From Tetragonia tetragonoides (Eukaryota; Streptophyta; Magnoliopsida; Caryophyllales; Aizoaceae), in assembly GCA_038025085.1 (NCBI GenBank), contig CM076153.1, positions 21,055,001 to 21,119,000 of the forward strand: a stretch of DNA of 64,000 bases, given 5' to 3'. Positions 48,201 through 57,985 of the stretch are shown here, one piece after another. Position numbers and translations under genes: made by a program. The notes below the pieces were generated by a model that was given only the letters and a program-made list of their open reading frames with translations, was not told the DNA's origin and made no database searches. Numbering within the stretch: the stretch's first letter is position 1; each line of letters begins with the position of its first letter.

Positions 48201-49974
48201 GATAATCTGCTCCAAAGAGTATGCACAACTTCACAACTAAGAAAGACATGTGAAGAGGACTCGTTGCTAGCCTGGCAGAGGAGGCAAAAATCAGTTGAAA
48301 AGAATCATCCTACAGAACTTGCTAGAGTCACTTCCCTCAAGTGATCTTCTTGCACTGCCATAACCTTTTGATTTGTGGACTAAGAAATCCATTAATATTT
48401 TTGAACTCTACTGCCAATAATTTGCACTCACTGTGTCCCGAAAGGACTTTCCCCTTGGATTTTTATGTTTAAAGAAATACTTGTCTTTGTTAAACATTTT
48501 ATGCCGCTAATGCCCTGTATTTTGAATTGTGCGTGTTGATTTGACGAAGGTGTCTTGTCATTGCTTATTCCTTGAATTGTGCTTGGTAATTGAGAACTTA
48601 AGGGTAAAAATGGAGAGTCAATTTACTTAAAAGTAGTTGATTATCCTTTGAGACATCCCCAATCATGGGACATTCTTTTCTTTTCATACTTTTATTATGG
48701 TTCGAGGAGGGGGGGGGGATCTTTTGCTACCCTGTCATGTTTAGCAGGTAACATCTCAGAGTTTTACCCTCAGGCCAGCTGGATCTGTTGATTATATGGT
48801 CTGTCTTCCAGCACATGGTGCCCTTGTTGGGTCTTGGTTTGGGGCTTGGCCAATGCCACTTGATTGGGAGAGGCCATGGCAGGTAAATTTGAACTTCTGT
48901 TAACTGCCGAATGCTGATGCATTGTTTCTTTTTTTTTTTCTTGGTGCACCCTGACTTGGAAGGGTGCATCTCCAATTAGAAGTCATTTCATGGTCATCAA
49001 ATAACCAAATTGTCGTGTTCCTTTCATTTCAATATAAGCATACTCTTACACGTTTCTCGTATAAGTTTCCCAGCAAAGTGTCAACTCTGGAAAGTCTTTT
49101 TTTTCCATACACGTTCATTGTTCTGTAGGTTGGGCATTAATAAGCTTAAAGTTTCCCAGATAAGATAGCGGTTTTAATATTCAAAGCCACAGGCACAAAT
49201 TGAACAGCTGCCGCATCCTAATCTCCATAAAGTGACATCAGATACAGTAATGTCACGGTTGTGCACTGCACAGACTGCACAGTGTACAGCTGTATAACTA
49301 GCTGCTCCTTGGGCGGGTTGTGAGGGTTTTGAAGCTGTCATACTCCTGTCATCCCTCTCAACCGAGGTTAAATATACTTTTTACTAAACGCATCATCCAT
49401 CATTGCTTCTGCACTTTAAAATGGTACAACTCGTTCAGTCGTTCTCTGATTGCAATGTTCGTTCAGTTCTACAAATATGAATGAAAAACCCCACATTTTC
49501 AGTGAAACTTATCTTGGAGAATAATAAAATTCATACAATATGTGGTCTCGTTGTCTACATCTGGACATGCAAAAGATTGGGTAGAGTATGTCCTGCCTCT
49601 TGGAAATGTGTCTTGAGTAAGCAACTTTTCCTTTATTAGTTGTTTCAAAGCTTAAACGTGTTTACTCTCACAGAGAATTTCTTTTACTCGATCTCCCAAA
49701 TCCCAGCCAGCCAATACTACTCGACACTGTTTCTAAGTCTCATTACTTGATACTCTTTGGGACTTTCTACTTGACACTCCGAACTTAAGCCACAAAATTC
49801 AAATCTTTCTTTAAACCTTTGAAACTCATGAATGTTTCTAAAGTTCGTTTGTAACTGCAGGAATGGCCAATTTGTGTGACCTATGGAGCAATGGTTGGCT
49901 ATGCAGTTGGCATGGTAGCATCTCTGCTCTTTGTTCTTCGTAGTGGCAGCCAGCAACATGCAAAAGTGGAGTAA
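36241..49974 (+). CDS. PIGF: PIG-F, GPI-anchor ethanolamine-phosphate transferase partner
   Basis: Coding exons: 36241-36396, 36488-36553, 36645-36687, 42742-42796, 44009-44057, 45568-45635, 48774-48882, 49861-49974 (TAA). The sum is 660 nt, 219 residues, equal to the usual PIG-F length. All junctions keep phase. Introns are GT-AG except the one after 45635, which is GC-AG. Recognised blocks: FWVAHNIYHVNLITHP (28-43), IECPIVILLYSIFRQNP (54-70), LNWSLLMSSFT (113-123), AVFGSSWLDWQRIFAYTRP (129-147), GSWFGAWPMPLDWERPWQEW (165-184). Several hydrophobic spans fit a multi-pass ER membrane protein. PIG-F binds and stabilises the PIG-O and GPI7-type transferases that add ethanolamine phosphate to the GPI glycan, needed for GPI-anchor attachment. 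The ATG at 36241 is chosen because upstream in-frame codons in this exon lack ATG. No inactivating change was seen despite 13 kb of mostly transposon-filled introns. Confidence 0.93.
37200..38110 (+). mobile_element. LINE 3' fragment (zf-RVT to tail)
   Basis: Frames give ASWNLHLRRPPWDWEIEEVT then SLLEFL, followed by FPIAKWLWK-like, MCALCQASSKSS, WSICLKRNARVFSAI and LWDRVVYLDSLWVRRLG. This is the end of plant L1 ORF2 including the zinc-binding zf-RVT region. There are several frameshifts. An A-poor 3' UTR ends near ATTTTTATTAATCCAAGCG (about 38090). Confidence 0.85.
38850..39290 (+). mobile_element. LINE 3'-end fragment
   Basis: Very decayed. GGGGATTTTGCTTCTTTGTG (compare ASLW codons) and the UTR phrase GAGGGCTCCTTGTCCTATTG at 39225 correspond to the tails of neighbouring copies. 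Confidence 0.45.
39540..40300 (+). mobile_element. LINE 3' fragment, same subfamily as 37200
   Basis: Frames give GSWNLHLRRSHQEWELGEVT, SLLEVFESVQPQDREDVRRW, GGDPCEVFSCKSFLKHLG and FPIAKWLWKVKVPLK, nearly parallel to the copy at 37320. The downstream part (MRPNSGLSPDMCMLCRAS-like codons, then the UTR CTTGTCCACTTATGGTGTAA) is in broken frames. Confidence 0.85.
40640..41345 (-). mobile_element. LINE fragment between RT and zf-RVT, antisense
   Basis: The minus strand reads DHFLSWDLV, then LRLWQFPLNSNFLWHRVIKS, RYGLHHNG, WKFVSHKLTYFQPLVRYRVD and VRFCEDVWKGD. This is the stretch after the reverse transcriptase in plant L1 ORF2 (LWxxVIxSKYG ... RFWEDxWxGD). Degenerate. Confidence 0.75.
41760..42595 (+). 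mobile_element. LINE tail or related non-LTR remnant
   Basis: Short plus frames (41973-42323, 42217-42402) without a clear domain. The segment ends CTTCATAAAATTCTTTTTCT then TATAAAAAAAAGAGG (42567-42600), a LINE-type 3' UTR with A-tail. Confidence 0.4.
43362..43618. mobile_element. Two abutting copies of the 'AAGACGGTCT' MITE family
   Basis: Copy one 43362-43461 is truncated after AATAGTGACCCC. Copy two 43470-43618 is complete (CACAAAAACTTGTTTAAGAC ... GTGGGTTGGTCTCATAGAAG). They share the string TTAATCACAAAAACTTGTTT, so this may be a tandem duplication or nested insertion. In the PIG-F intron 42797-44008. Confidence 0.8.
44440..44970 (+). mobile_element. LINE 3' fragment in PIG-F intron 44058-45567
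   Basis: Frames give ETSAHLFLWCDVAHSLWRRL (zf-RVT His/Cys part), CIWLERDACAFRGI, LWEKGTYLASLWPRAAGAL and QGYTISDIQRNWGNI, the C-terminal end of plant L1 ORF2. The tail phrase CTTACCCTCTCTTATGCTGT follows. Frame broken near 44665. Confidence 0.85.
46380..46640 (-). mobile_element. Antisense zf-RVT fragment of a LINE
   Basis: The minus strand reads TARTLSRYA, then FCLARMSSLCHKDEETGDHL, PVHCAWLLSHSDLSWSLLG. The zinc-binding signature CxLCxxxEExxDHLxxHC is recognisable. The 46640-47160 sequence next to it is open in short frames but unassigned. Confidence 0.7.
47930..48330 (-). mobile_element. Antisense LINE 3' fragment
   Basis: The minus strand shows CLLCQASNESSSHVFLSCEV, VHTLWSRLSGIKGDA, then NVVWNRVVYLASL. 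The UTR runs to about 47930. Same subfamily as the fragments in the preceding introns, opposite orientation. Confidence 0.75.
48883..49860. other. Last PIG-F intron (978 bp)
   Basis: Donor GTAAAT, acceptor AACTGCAG. A poly-T run at 48929-48940. No element recognised. Confidence 0.7.
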
Positions 49975-50230
49975 CTTAAACAGTAGCTCCTGCTTATCCC
50001 GTCATATATTGAGCCCTTATTCAAAAGCTCATTCTTGTTTCATGCTCTGCTCCAATTTCATGGCTTTAGCACTTGTATGCAGCTGTGCTGCACATTTTCT
50101 TGTCTAATATGGTAGTCACTGTGTAGGGGTTTTGTTCAGTAGTTCAGTACCATGTTAATTCTTGTCTTCCACAGTTATTGTGCATTCGTTATGGAAACTA
50201 CACTGGATAACTACATTGTATTCTTTGATG
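49975..50230 (+). other. Probable PIG-F 3' UTR
   Basis: T-rich sequence after the TAA. The end is uncertain. TTGTATTCTTTGATG near 50216 could be near-upstream poly(A) sequence. The next element begins at about 50371. Confidence 0.4.
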
Positions 50231-50370
50231 CCTTTCTTTTTTATTTTTTTAATTGTTTTAGCTGATTTGATCCCTTGAATTGTGGCATAATATTTCACTA
50301 CTATCATTGATGAACAAGCCGGAAGACATTGCAAACGTTTGTTCCCTCGGTTCTTTTCTTGCCATGTTTA

Positions 50371-50682
50371 GGGTGCGTTCTTTTCCACTGATTTTCACTG
50401 ATTCCTACTGATTGATTAAGGTCTTGTCACTGATTTCCAGTGATTGAGTAAGGTCTTGCCACTGATTTTCTCTGATTCGGTAAGATCCTGTCACTGATTT
50501 TCACTGATTTAATAAGGTTCTGCCACTGATTCTGTGAGTAGAAAAGTGGGTCCTGCCACTGATTTCCAGTTTTTCACTGATTGAGTAAGGTCCTCCCATT
50601 GATTCTCACTGATTGAGTAAGGTCTTGCCACTTATTTTCACTGTTTGGATAAGGTCCAACAAGTAGAAAAAAACACACCCTT
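50371..50682. mobile_element. hAT-like MITE made of a minisatellite
   Basis: Ends GGGTGCGTTCTTTTCC and, mirrored, GGGTGTGTTTTTTTCT give an inverted repeat of about 16 bp with three mismatches. The inside consists of about seven 30-35-bp units of CACTGATTTYCACTGATTGA plus GTAAGGTCYTGC. No clear target duplication was found. It lies about 140 bp after the probable PIG-F 3' UTR. Confidence 0.65.
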
Positions 50683-51239
50683 AGAGTATGGACCAACTCC
50701 GAAGTGGCGAGTCACTTTTAGTTGGTGACTCTTGAAACAACTCCCATTTGTAAAGGGTGATTTATTCACTTGTGACTATGAGGGTTTAATCCTTCTTGGT
50801 CCATTGTATTGACCGGTCAAGAATCATATTGCGTTATGTTTATTAGTTGACTGATGTCATTGTTGACGGAAAGTAAGATCTTGAAACCTTTTCTGAAAAG
50901 GCGCACGTGGTAAACTGGTAATGTGTAGGAGTCGAGGGTGGAGCCATAAGATCAGCAAGTATAAGGCTACATTCTTGTTGAAAAATGGTATGAGTCGGTT
51001 TACAAACTTGAATTAAGGGACTTTCTCTCTCTAAGATGAGAGCCTCTCTCACTTCAAGTGAGGTTCTCCTTTCAACACTCAACCTCCACCTCCAAACATT
51101 TATTCTCTTTTTCCTGTTTCCACTTTAATTCCTAGCGTCTCTTCATTTATTCTCTGCACCTTGTTTTAAAGTCCAGTACAACTGCTCAGTTCCCTTTTAG
51201 TATATTTGCTCAGTTTCCTTTTACAAAATTAATCCTTCT
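50683..51239. other. Intergenic, nothing recognised
   Basis: Short frames only (for example 50843-51082, minus) with no known domain. Confidence 0.4.
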
Positions 51240-51248
51240 CATCTGTCC

Positions 51249-51646
51249 GTGTGATTTCCTCAAATATACATCATTCACAAACTAATTCTCAAATTAGCTT
51301 CGGTTCTAAACTATTTCCCCACATATACACTACGTAGGATCGGAAAAGCAAAGCCGTTGTGGGCCACAGCGGCTTAGGCCCACAGCGACTTTTGCCAAAA
51401 AAAAAAAAAAAAATAAAAAAAAAAAATAAAAAAAAAAATAAAAATTGGCAAAGCCGCTGTGGGCTAAAGCGAATTTTTTATTTTGCCTTTTGATTTTTTT
51501 TTTTTTTTTTTTTCGGCAAAAGTCGCTGTGGGCCACAGCGGCTTTGCTTTTCCGATCCTACGTGGTGTATATGTGGGGAAATAGTTTAGAACCGAAGCTA
51601 ATTTGGGAATTAGTTTGTGAATGATGTATATTTGAGGAAATCACAC
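51249..51646. mobile_element. Palindromic MITE, 398 bp, 9-bp TSD (Mutator-like)
   Basis: Perfect 9-bp direct repeats CATCTGTCC at 51240-51248 and 51647-51655. The left arm starts GTGTGATTTCCTCAAATATA and the right arm ends TATATTTGAGGAAATCACAC. Pairing continues for about 150 bp through CTTCGGTTCTAAACTATTTC, CATATACAC and GATCGGAAAAGCAAAGCCG. The centre has A- and T-runs and further GCCGCTGTGGGCC/GGCCCACAGCG inverted phrases. 9-bp duplications and long inverted arms are typical of Mutator-type elements. It is noncoding and would form a strong hairpin. Confidence 0.92.
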
Positions 51647-51799
51647 CATCTGTCCTCCTGGATTCCCTTCTTTTTCTCCGCTCTTTTTCTGTCCTTTTCG
51701 CTTCTTTTTCTTTTCCTCTTTGTGATCCTGTTTGGGTCTCTTCTCGTTAATTTGTCAGTTTCTATGTTTGCCCTTTTGGCATCTCGTTAATCTGTCTTT

Positions 51800-54700
51800 T
51801 ACAGCGTGATAATAGTTGGTGGAACTTGGTGGTTATGGGTTCCATTATTGACTCTAGGGTTTTCTCAGCAGCACATGTTCAAAGAATTGTTAATTAAAGA
51901 TGGTTCTCTTTTTTTTTTTGCTAGTCAAAAAGAGGGTGCAAGTGAATGGCGACCGAGGCACCCCTTGCTACATCATGTTCGGACTCTCGTGTTCAATAGC
52001 GAACATATCAGACTAGCTGAACAACTAGCGCAAGCACTGGCCCCGTCAACGTAGCACCAACAAGGGGCTAGTATAATTCCTAGAAGCCAGCAGACACAAG
52101 GCATGGGGGGAATGGGGATTCGAACCCATGACCTTGCCTTACCAAACCTCTTGTGAGTAAGCTTGGAACCACTAGACCACCACCCTTGTTGGTGAAAGAT
52201 GGTTCTCAAGAGAAGAGATTTTAGTTCAAAAGATGGATGACCATACTTCTTCTTTGTGTTTCATAATCCTTTGGATAGGGATGATCTGTTGCATAGGCAT
52301 AGCGCAAACATTGATGGTGCTTTGTTGGTTTTCAAAAGATGGTTTCCTGGTGCAGTGCCTCGGATGGCCTCGGATCATCCCCTGGCACCTTGTTTACTTG
52401 TGGGTTCGTGTTGAGGGGCTTCCTCCGGATATGTTTCATGTTGATCTGGCCATGCATGCGCTAAATGCTGTTGGAGATGTTTCTATAGTGCTACCTCTAA
52501 TCAGGAACATTCATCCTAACTCTTTTATGAGAGGTAAAATTCTCGTTGACCTTTCTGTACCCCTAATCCCGGGTTTTTTCTTTGATTTTGATGATCGAAC
52601 GACTTTCTGGGTTAATTTTTGTTATGAAGGAGTTTTTTGGTTCTGTAAATTGTGTGATTGTGTGGGTCATAATTCTTCTGCCTGTACTGCACAACAGTTA
52701 CCCCCAACGTTTTTCTGAAGTTGAATAAAGAGGTTACAGGATGCATGTTAGCCTTGAGGATTTTCCTTTATATACTAATGACATTCGAGGCTTAAGAGTC
52801 GATAAAAGAAATCTTACTTCTAAAGTCCCTTTTAGACAATTCTCACCAGAACCTACCTCTAGTGATGAAGAGGAAGTTCTTTATCGAGAATGGGATGATC
52901 CTGACAAATGGCTTCACATGCCTAATATTTCCAGAGCCCCTCCAGTTCGTCAAAAGGATGTTCAGAGCCAGATTTCCCAGCTGCATGGTGGATCCTTTAG
53001 TCAAGGTACCAATATTCCAGTGGGTATTAATTCTCAGGTTCAATATGGAAATCCAAGTCAAGGAAATGTTAATTTACCATATAATTTTCTGGGTAATCCT
53101 AGAAGGAATTCTCAAGCTGATTTTCTGCATATTAGCCATAATGATGGTAATTCTGGTCATAGAATTCAAAGAGGTGGTGTTGGTTTTGGTCATATTGCGT
53201 CACAAAACCTGACGTCTATGCATATGGGTAATCATGACTCCCACCAAAACGTCAATCAAACTTCTTCAGCCCACATGGCCTTGTCAAATGACAACCCTAC
53301 TGGGCTAGACCAGTGGACTTCGTCACATGGGCCTGTTCCTTCACGTGATGAGGGCCCATTCTCAAGAGGCTTGGATTTATTTTCTAATATTTTCCTGGGT
53401 GGAGGAGTTGCATTAAATAGGCCTTCTAACTCAAATCTCATTAGGCCTCAACGAAGCCCATCGACGTGGAAGATTTCGTTTTGGGCTTTCTCAAGGACGT
53501 TTTTCTGATTTTGGCCCGGTCCATGTTACTCGACAATCTTTCTCTAGCTTGTCTCCAGTTACTGGGCCTGACTTGGATGGGCCTAGTAGGCCACGAAGTA
53601 GGCGAGGGACCATTTGTCAACTTATTTCTTCTGCTTTGGGTCGGTTAAGGGCGTCTCCTACGGGAACTATAGACCCATATGCTTTTCGTCGGGCTAATTC
53701 TTCTGCTCCATCCTCGGAAAGCTCTTCCTCAGCTGATGATCCACCCGCTACTCGTCAGCGTTTATGGGATCCACTTGATAATTTGTAAGAAGCTATCTCG
53801 GGCGAACATATTACTCCTGAAGCTAGCCCAGAACCTGTTGTGGCAGAGGATCATTCTTCAAATGATAATATTCCTTATGCTGATTCTGCTCTTTTTCAAC
53901 TGGAGTCCTCGACTACTTCTGGTTTGATTTTTCCAGTTAAACGCAAATTACCTCCTCCAGGGTGTCGCAACTGTATGTCTGATGGACCACAGGGGCCTGT
54001 CCTTACTTTTTCATCCCAAGTTAAGAGAGCAAGATTGGTCCAGCGAGAAAAAACTAGGCGTTCTAAGGGAAGTGCCTTTATTCCTGTCACCACGGATAAA
54101 GGAACCTTCTTAAAGCGCAAAGCACTGACTGATCCGGAGTGCGTAGAAATTGATGATGATTTTGAGGTAAACTCTGCTCCCTTGCTTTTGCATACAAAGG
54201 GAAAAAGAAGGTGAGATTTGATGATTCTGATAATCCTGGTCCTTCTCGAGCTACTGTTGATAATTTGCGTGCTTATGTATCCAATGCTGTGTTTGGGTTT
54301 GATTCTCTAATTTCTCTTTCAATTCCTGAAGGGGTGTGGGAGGCTGCCCAGAATCAGCCCCCACAGGATCCATGAATCTTTTAGCTTGGAACTGCAGGGG
54401 CTTAGGGTCGACAGACAACCTTGCAGTTCCGTATATTAAATGGCTAGTCCGTCAATACTCTATTCATGTGCTTTTTTATGGAAACTAAGATGCGGGTACC
54501 TGATCTGCTATTCTTGGGCCATTGTTGGGGTTTACCTCATGTTGATGGTGTTGATGCGGATGGTACAAAGGGTGGGTTAATTTTTGCTTTGGAACCCGTA
54601 TGTGGCTTTAGATATTATCTTTCGTTCTCGTCACTTTGTTGTATGTTCTATTGTAAATAATAACTTAAGTAAGTGGTATATATGCTTTGTTTATGGTTTC

Positions 54701-55330
54701 CGTTACCTATCCTCTCGAGCCTCTATTTAGGAGGATATATTCAATTTTGTCAGTAATCTGCAGGGCCCTTGCCTGTTTATGGGGGATTTTAATCAAACTG
54801 AAGTTTTAGATGATAAATTGGGGGGTTCAGATTTCATCAAGGGACTTGAGAAGTTTTTTAGATGGAAAAACAGGTTGGGATTACTGGATATTCCTTTCTC
54901 TGGGCAACGATTTACATGGACTAATAATAGGCAAGGAGATGAGTTAATTCTTGAATACCTGGATCGTGTTTATGCAACTGATGATTGGAGCATCTTGTAC
55001 CCAAATGCTTCTTTACTTAACTTGCCTTTCTTCATTTCTGATCACTCGCCTATTATCCTTTCCACCTCGCCCAAAAAACTTAAAAAAAGAGACCATACAG
55101 GTTAGATGAGTGGTGTTTTCAATACCAGGACGTTAAGGATATGATTTCTGATGGTTGGCAAGGAAATTTTGCTGGTTCCAATATGTTCCAGATCACTAAT
55201 AGGCTGAAGCAAGTGAGAAATAAGCTGCGAATTTGGTGCTTAAACAAGAAAAAAATCCTAGGGAATCCAATGGGACAATTTTCATCATGTTTTAAGAACC
55301 CTCGCCTTTCGGCGCTAATTGAAATATTTA
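51800..55330 (+). mobile_element. L1-type LINE (ORF1 and start of ORF2), degenerate and 3'-truncated
   Basis: ORF1: 52250-52720 carries a gag-like segment (NPLDRDDLLHRHSANIDGAL; after a frameshift near 52385 LWVRVEGLPPDMFHVDLAMH) and a CCHC knuckle (CKLCDCVGHNSSAC). A Pro/Ser/Asn-rich region follows (52741-53508 and, after a frameshift, 53549-54214). ORF2 starts at 54372 (MNLLAWNCRGLGS). The endonuclease is at 54775-55080 (MGDFNQTEVLDDKLGG, GQRFTWTNN, YLDRVYATDDW, SDHSPIIL). The coding sequence stops where the Tat-like LTR begins, so the RT part is missing. A SINE interrupts it near the 5' end. Confidence 0.85.
51909..52194 (-). mobile_element. tRNA-type SINE, 286 bp, 13-bp TSD
   Basis: Flanked by AAAGATGGTTCTC at 51896-51908 and 52195-52207. 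On the minus strand it starts CACCAACAAGGGTGGTGG. Box A is TGGTCTAGTGG (52169-52179) and box B GGTTCGAATCC (52116-52126), spaced as in pol III promoters. It ends in an A-run (plus strand T-run 51909-51920). The segment CCCCTTGTTGGTG inside (plus 52056-52068) is the inverse of the SINE's first bases. With intact boxes and a perfect target duplication it is a young insertion. Confidence 0.92.
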
Positions 55331-55341
55331 GTTGGAATTAA

Positions 55342-57136
55342 TGGTTCTTAAATAATACGTCATATGCAATTTGATTAATTGTGATGGGGAAATAATAAGC
55401 AAATAGTGAAGTCGCCACCAACTTTTAAGGAAAAATTGGAAACCAACAAAAGTGCACCCAATTCCTATTGGGAATTGACTCATACCCAAAAGGGGCCAAA
55501 GATTGAGTTCGGGGGTGTGGGTACGAAAAAGATAAAACGAATCCTATCTAAATCGCCCGAATTAACGGTCTCTACTAATCTTATCCATGTTGATTCATAA
55601 TTCACATCGCAAGGTTCCATACAAATCCGGTTGTCAAAGATCCTAAATTATACTAGGTGGGTTGAACAAACCAAATTATCAAAGTGATCACTTTGCACAT
55701 ATTATCCAATTGCATGCATTAAATAATAAGCACAAACCAAACCAAGAATAAGATAAAAGAAATAAATCCCCACCTTACCTTTCTTGCTAAACGCGCCAAA
55801 TTGCATATGCACATCAATGAGATTGTTAGCAACTTCAATGGAAGTAAAATAAGACATAAAAACAAAATAGTAAAAATATGCTAATATGCAATCTAGGACT
55901 AAGTATATGCAAAAACCCCTAATTCTATAATAATATGCTAATCATGCAAATATGCAATATTATACTAAACATGCATTAAACTTATTGAAACATGCAAATT
56001 AATAATCTAGACATGAATATAATTAATAACAAAACTAAAACAATCATAACATGATATACAAATCAACCATAATCATAATCAAAGTAAAACATGATTTGAA
56101 AAGAGTTTTGAAAGATTGAGAAAATTGCCTTAAAGTTAACCTTTTGTTGCACTAGAATTGAATGTCAATTGCTCTTGTATTTGCTTTGCTCTTGGTTGTG
56201 ACTTCTTGTGAAGTTGCTCTTGAATGAGACTTGATAAATGCTTGAATTGATTTGACTAGGGTTGCGTGAGAGAGAGGAGAGAGAGAGAGATTAGGGTTCT
56301 CTTGAGTTAATGGGTGAAAATCCCGTAATTATGAGTCTTGGTCCCGAAAACCGGAGTTTAGAGGAGTATTTATAGGGATTGAGCCAAAAAGGAGGTCAAA
56401 TTTGGGTTCCTGGGCCAAAAATGGTGCCCAATGGCCACCCAGAGGGCCGCCGGAGGCTCGGCGGCCTCGGTAGGGCAGCATGGGTTCAACGGCTGGCCGC
56501 TGGGACACCGCGGCTGGGCTGGCGGCCCGCTTCATGGCCTCCGCTCCTGCGAAAATGCCTCTGGAGCGCTCGTGTGAGCTACGATTGGCCTGATTCTTGG
56601 TGCGTTGGATGCCTTGTTTAAAGAGGTTTCTTTTGACATATTGTGGGATCAAATAACACAAGTATCCTATGAGTTATGGCCCAAACACTAGAGAAGTGTC
56701 CGTTTCAGCGCATTAAACAATGATCGGATCATATCTTTTTCGTTTCTAATGGGATTTTGGCCCATAATAAATAATTGGAAAGCTAATTCAAAGGGGAATA
56801 CAGGCCTAGTGGTCTAATACTCTAATTAATCCTTTAATGGCTAAAAATCAGTCTTGAATCGTGATATGCGGGTATGAGAACATCGTTTTTAGCCCATATC
56901 TTCATTAAATCATAACTTTTGACTCCGGTGTCCGATTGGGACAAATGAGATGGCATTGGAAAGCTTATGAAAAGGGCTATTTGTGGATATGGAAATTAAT
57001 GAGATCCTGAGTGAGGATGGATAAATGGGTTCAAATGAGCACAAATACTTCGAGCAATGACATTCGTTTCTTTAACATTATTATAGGTTATCATCATTGG
57101 GCGCTACGCCAGGGCGGACACATTTTGGTGTCTACA
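55342..57136 (-). mobile_element. LTR (3' LTR) of a Tat/Ogre-like Ty3/gypsy element
   Basis: On the minus strand it starts TGTAGACACCAAAATGTGTC at 57136, directly after a purine tract AAAGTGGGGACTTC (polypurine tract, 57137-57150). The end is less sure: TG on the plus strand at 55342 fits ...ACCA and the point where LINE coding stops. The proposed LTR is 1795 bp. Confidence 0.65.
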
Positions 57137-57309
57137 GAAGTCCCCACTTTGGCCGAGCTTTGTAAAAGCGACGGTCAAAGTATTTGCCAAAAATGCATGC
57201 AATGCTTTGAAAACATTTATGTTAGAAAAAGATGCGATAAAAGTAAATCTTGACCGCCTGTGGTCAGGGTTACCTGCTTTACGAATGCACACGATGTGCT
57301 ATTTGTGAT

Positions 57310-57605
57310 AGTCCAGACGTCGAAGAGCTTTGCATCGCTCCTGTGCCTTGCTGTGCAGATGTGGTGCTAATTGTAGTAGCCCATCGTCAGAGAGCTTTGC
57401 GTCGCTCTCGTGCCTTTGCCTTGCTGACGTGGTGCTAATTGTAATAGCCCATCGTCGGAGAGTTTGTGTCGCTCTTGTGCCTTTGCCTTGCTGACGTGGT
57501 GAATAAACCATTGGAGAGCTTTGCGTCGCTCTCATGCCTTTGCCTTGCTGACGTGGTGCTAATTGTAATAGCCCATCGTCGGAGAGCTTTGCGTCGCTCT
57601 CGGTT
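57310..57605. repeat. Tandem array, about 68-bp unit, five copies
   Basis: Units contain GAGAGCTTTGCGTCGCTCTC, GTGCCTTTGCCTTGCTGACG and TGGTGCTAATTGTAATAGCC. One unit is shortened (near 57500). Inside the element's 3' untranslated region. Confidence 0.9.
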
Positions 57606-57699
57606 CTTGCTTTGCTTTGCTTAAATAATGCTTGTACTTTGCTTTATAACCTGCATATTAGTTCAATCGAATAGAAAGACATAGAGAGTATGGGGATGC

Positions 57700-57985
57700 T
57701 ATGGGACGGACCCTAAGGACGGACCTTGCTAAATGCAACGGGACGAACCCAAAAAGACGGACTCTACTCAATGCGACGGGACGGACCCAAAGGACAGACC
57801 TTGCTTAATGCAACGGGACGGACCCAAAAGGACGGACCTTACTCAATGCAACGGGACGGACCCAAAAGGAAGGACCTTGCTCAATGCAACGGGACGAACC
57901 CAAAAGGACGGACCTTGCTCAATGCAACGGGACGGACCCAAAAGGACGGACCTTGCTAAATGCGACAGGACGGACCCAAAAAGAA
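57700..57985. repeat. Tandem array, 38-bp unit, about 7.5 copies
   Basis: Unit ACGGGACGGACCCAAAAGGA plus CGGACCTTGCTCAATGCA, with few substitutions between copies. It keeps several frames open and yields repetitive peptides, which I do not take as a protein. Confidence 0.93.

Larger units (their letters stand above)
45636..48773. other. PIG-F GC-AG intron (3.1 kb)
   Basis: The donor is GCAAGT at 45636, directly after ...ACCAG, and the acceptor TACCCTCAG ends 48773. Only this pairing keeps phase: using the GTGCCC four bases on gives an early stop. A poly-C tract (about 21 C, one T at the start) lies at 45648-45670. LINE fragments on the minus strand are at 46380-46640 and 47930-48330. Confidence 0.85.

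Noticed and set aside
52100..52194. tRNA gene suggested by box A and box B
   Set aside because: No cloverleaf can be completed. The A-tail and 13-bp target duplication show it is a SINE.
57700..57985. CRISPR-like regular repeat
   Set aside because: Units are contiguous without unique spacers, and the host is a plant. It is a tandem array in a retrotransposon.
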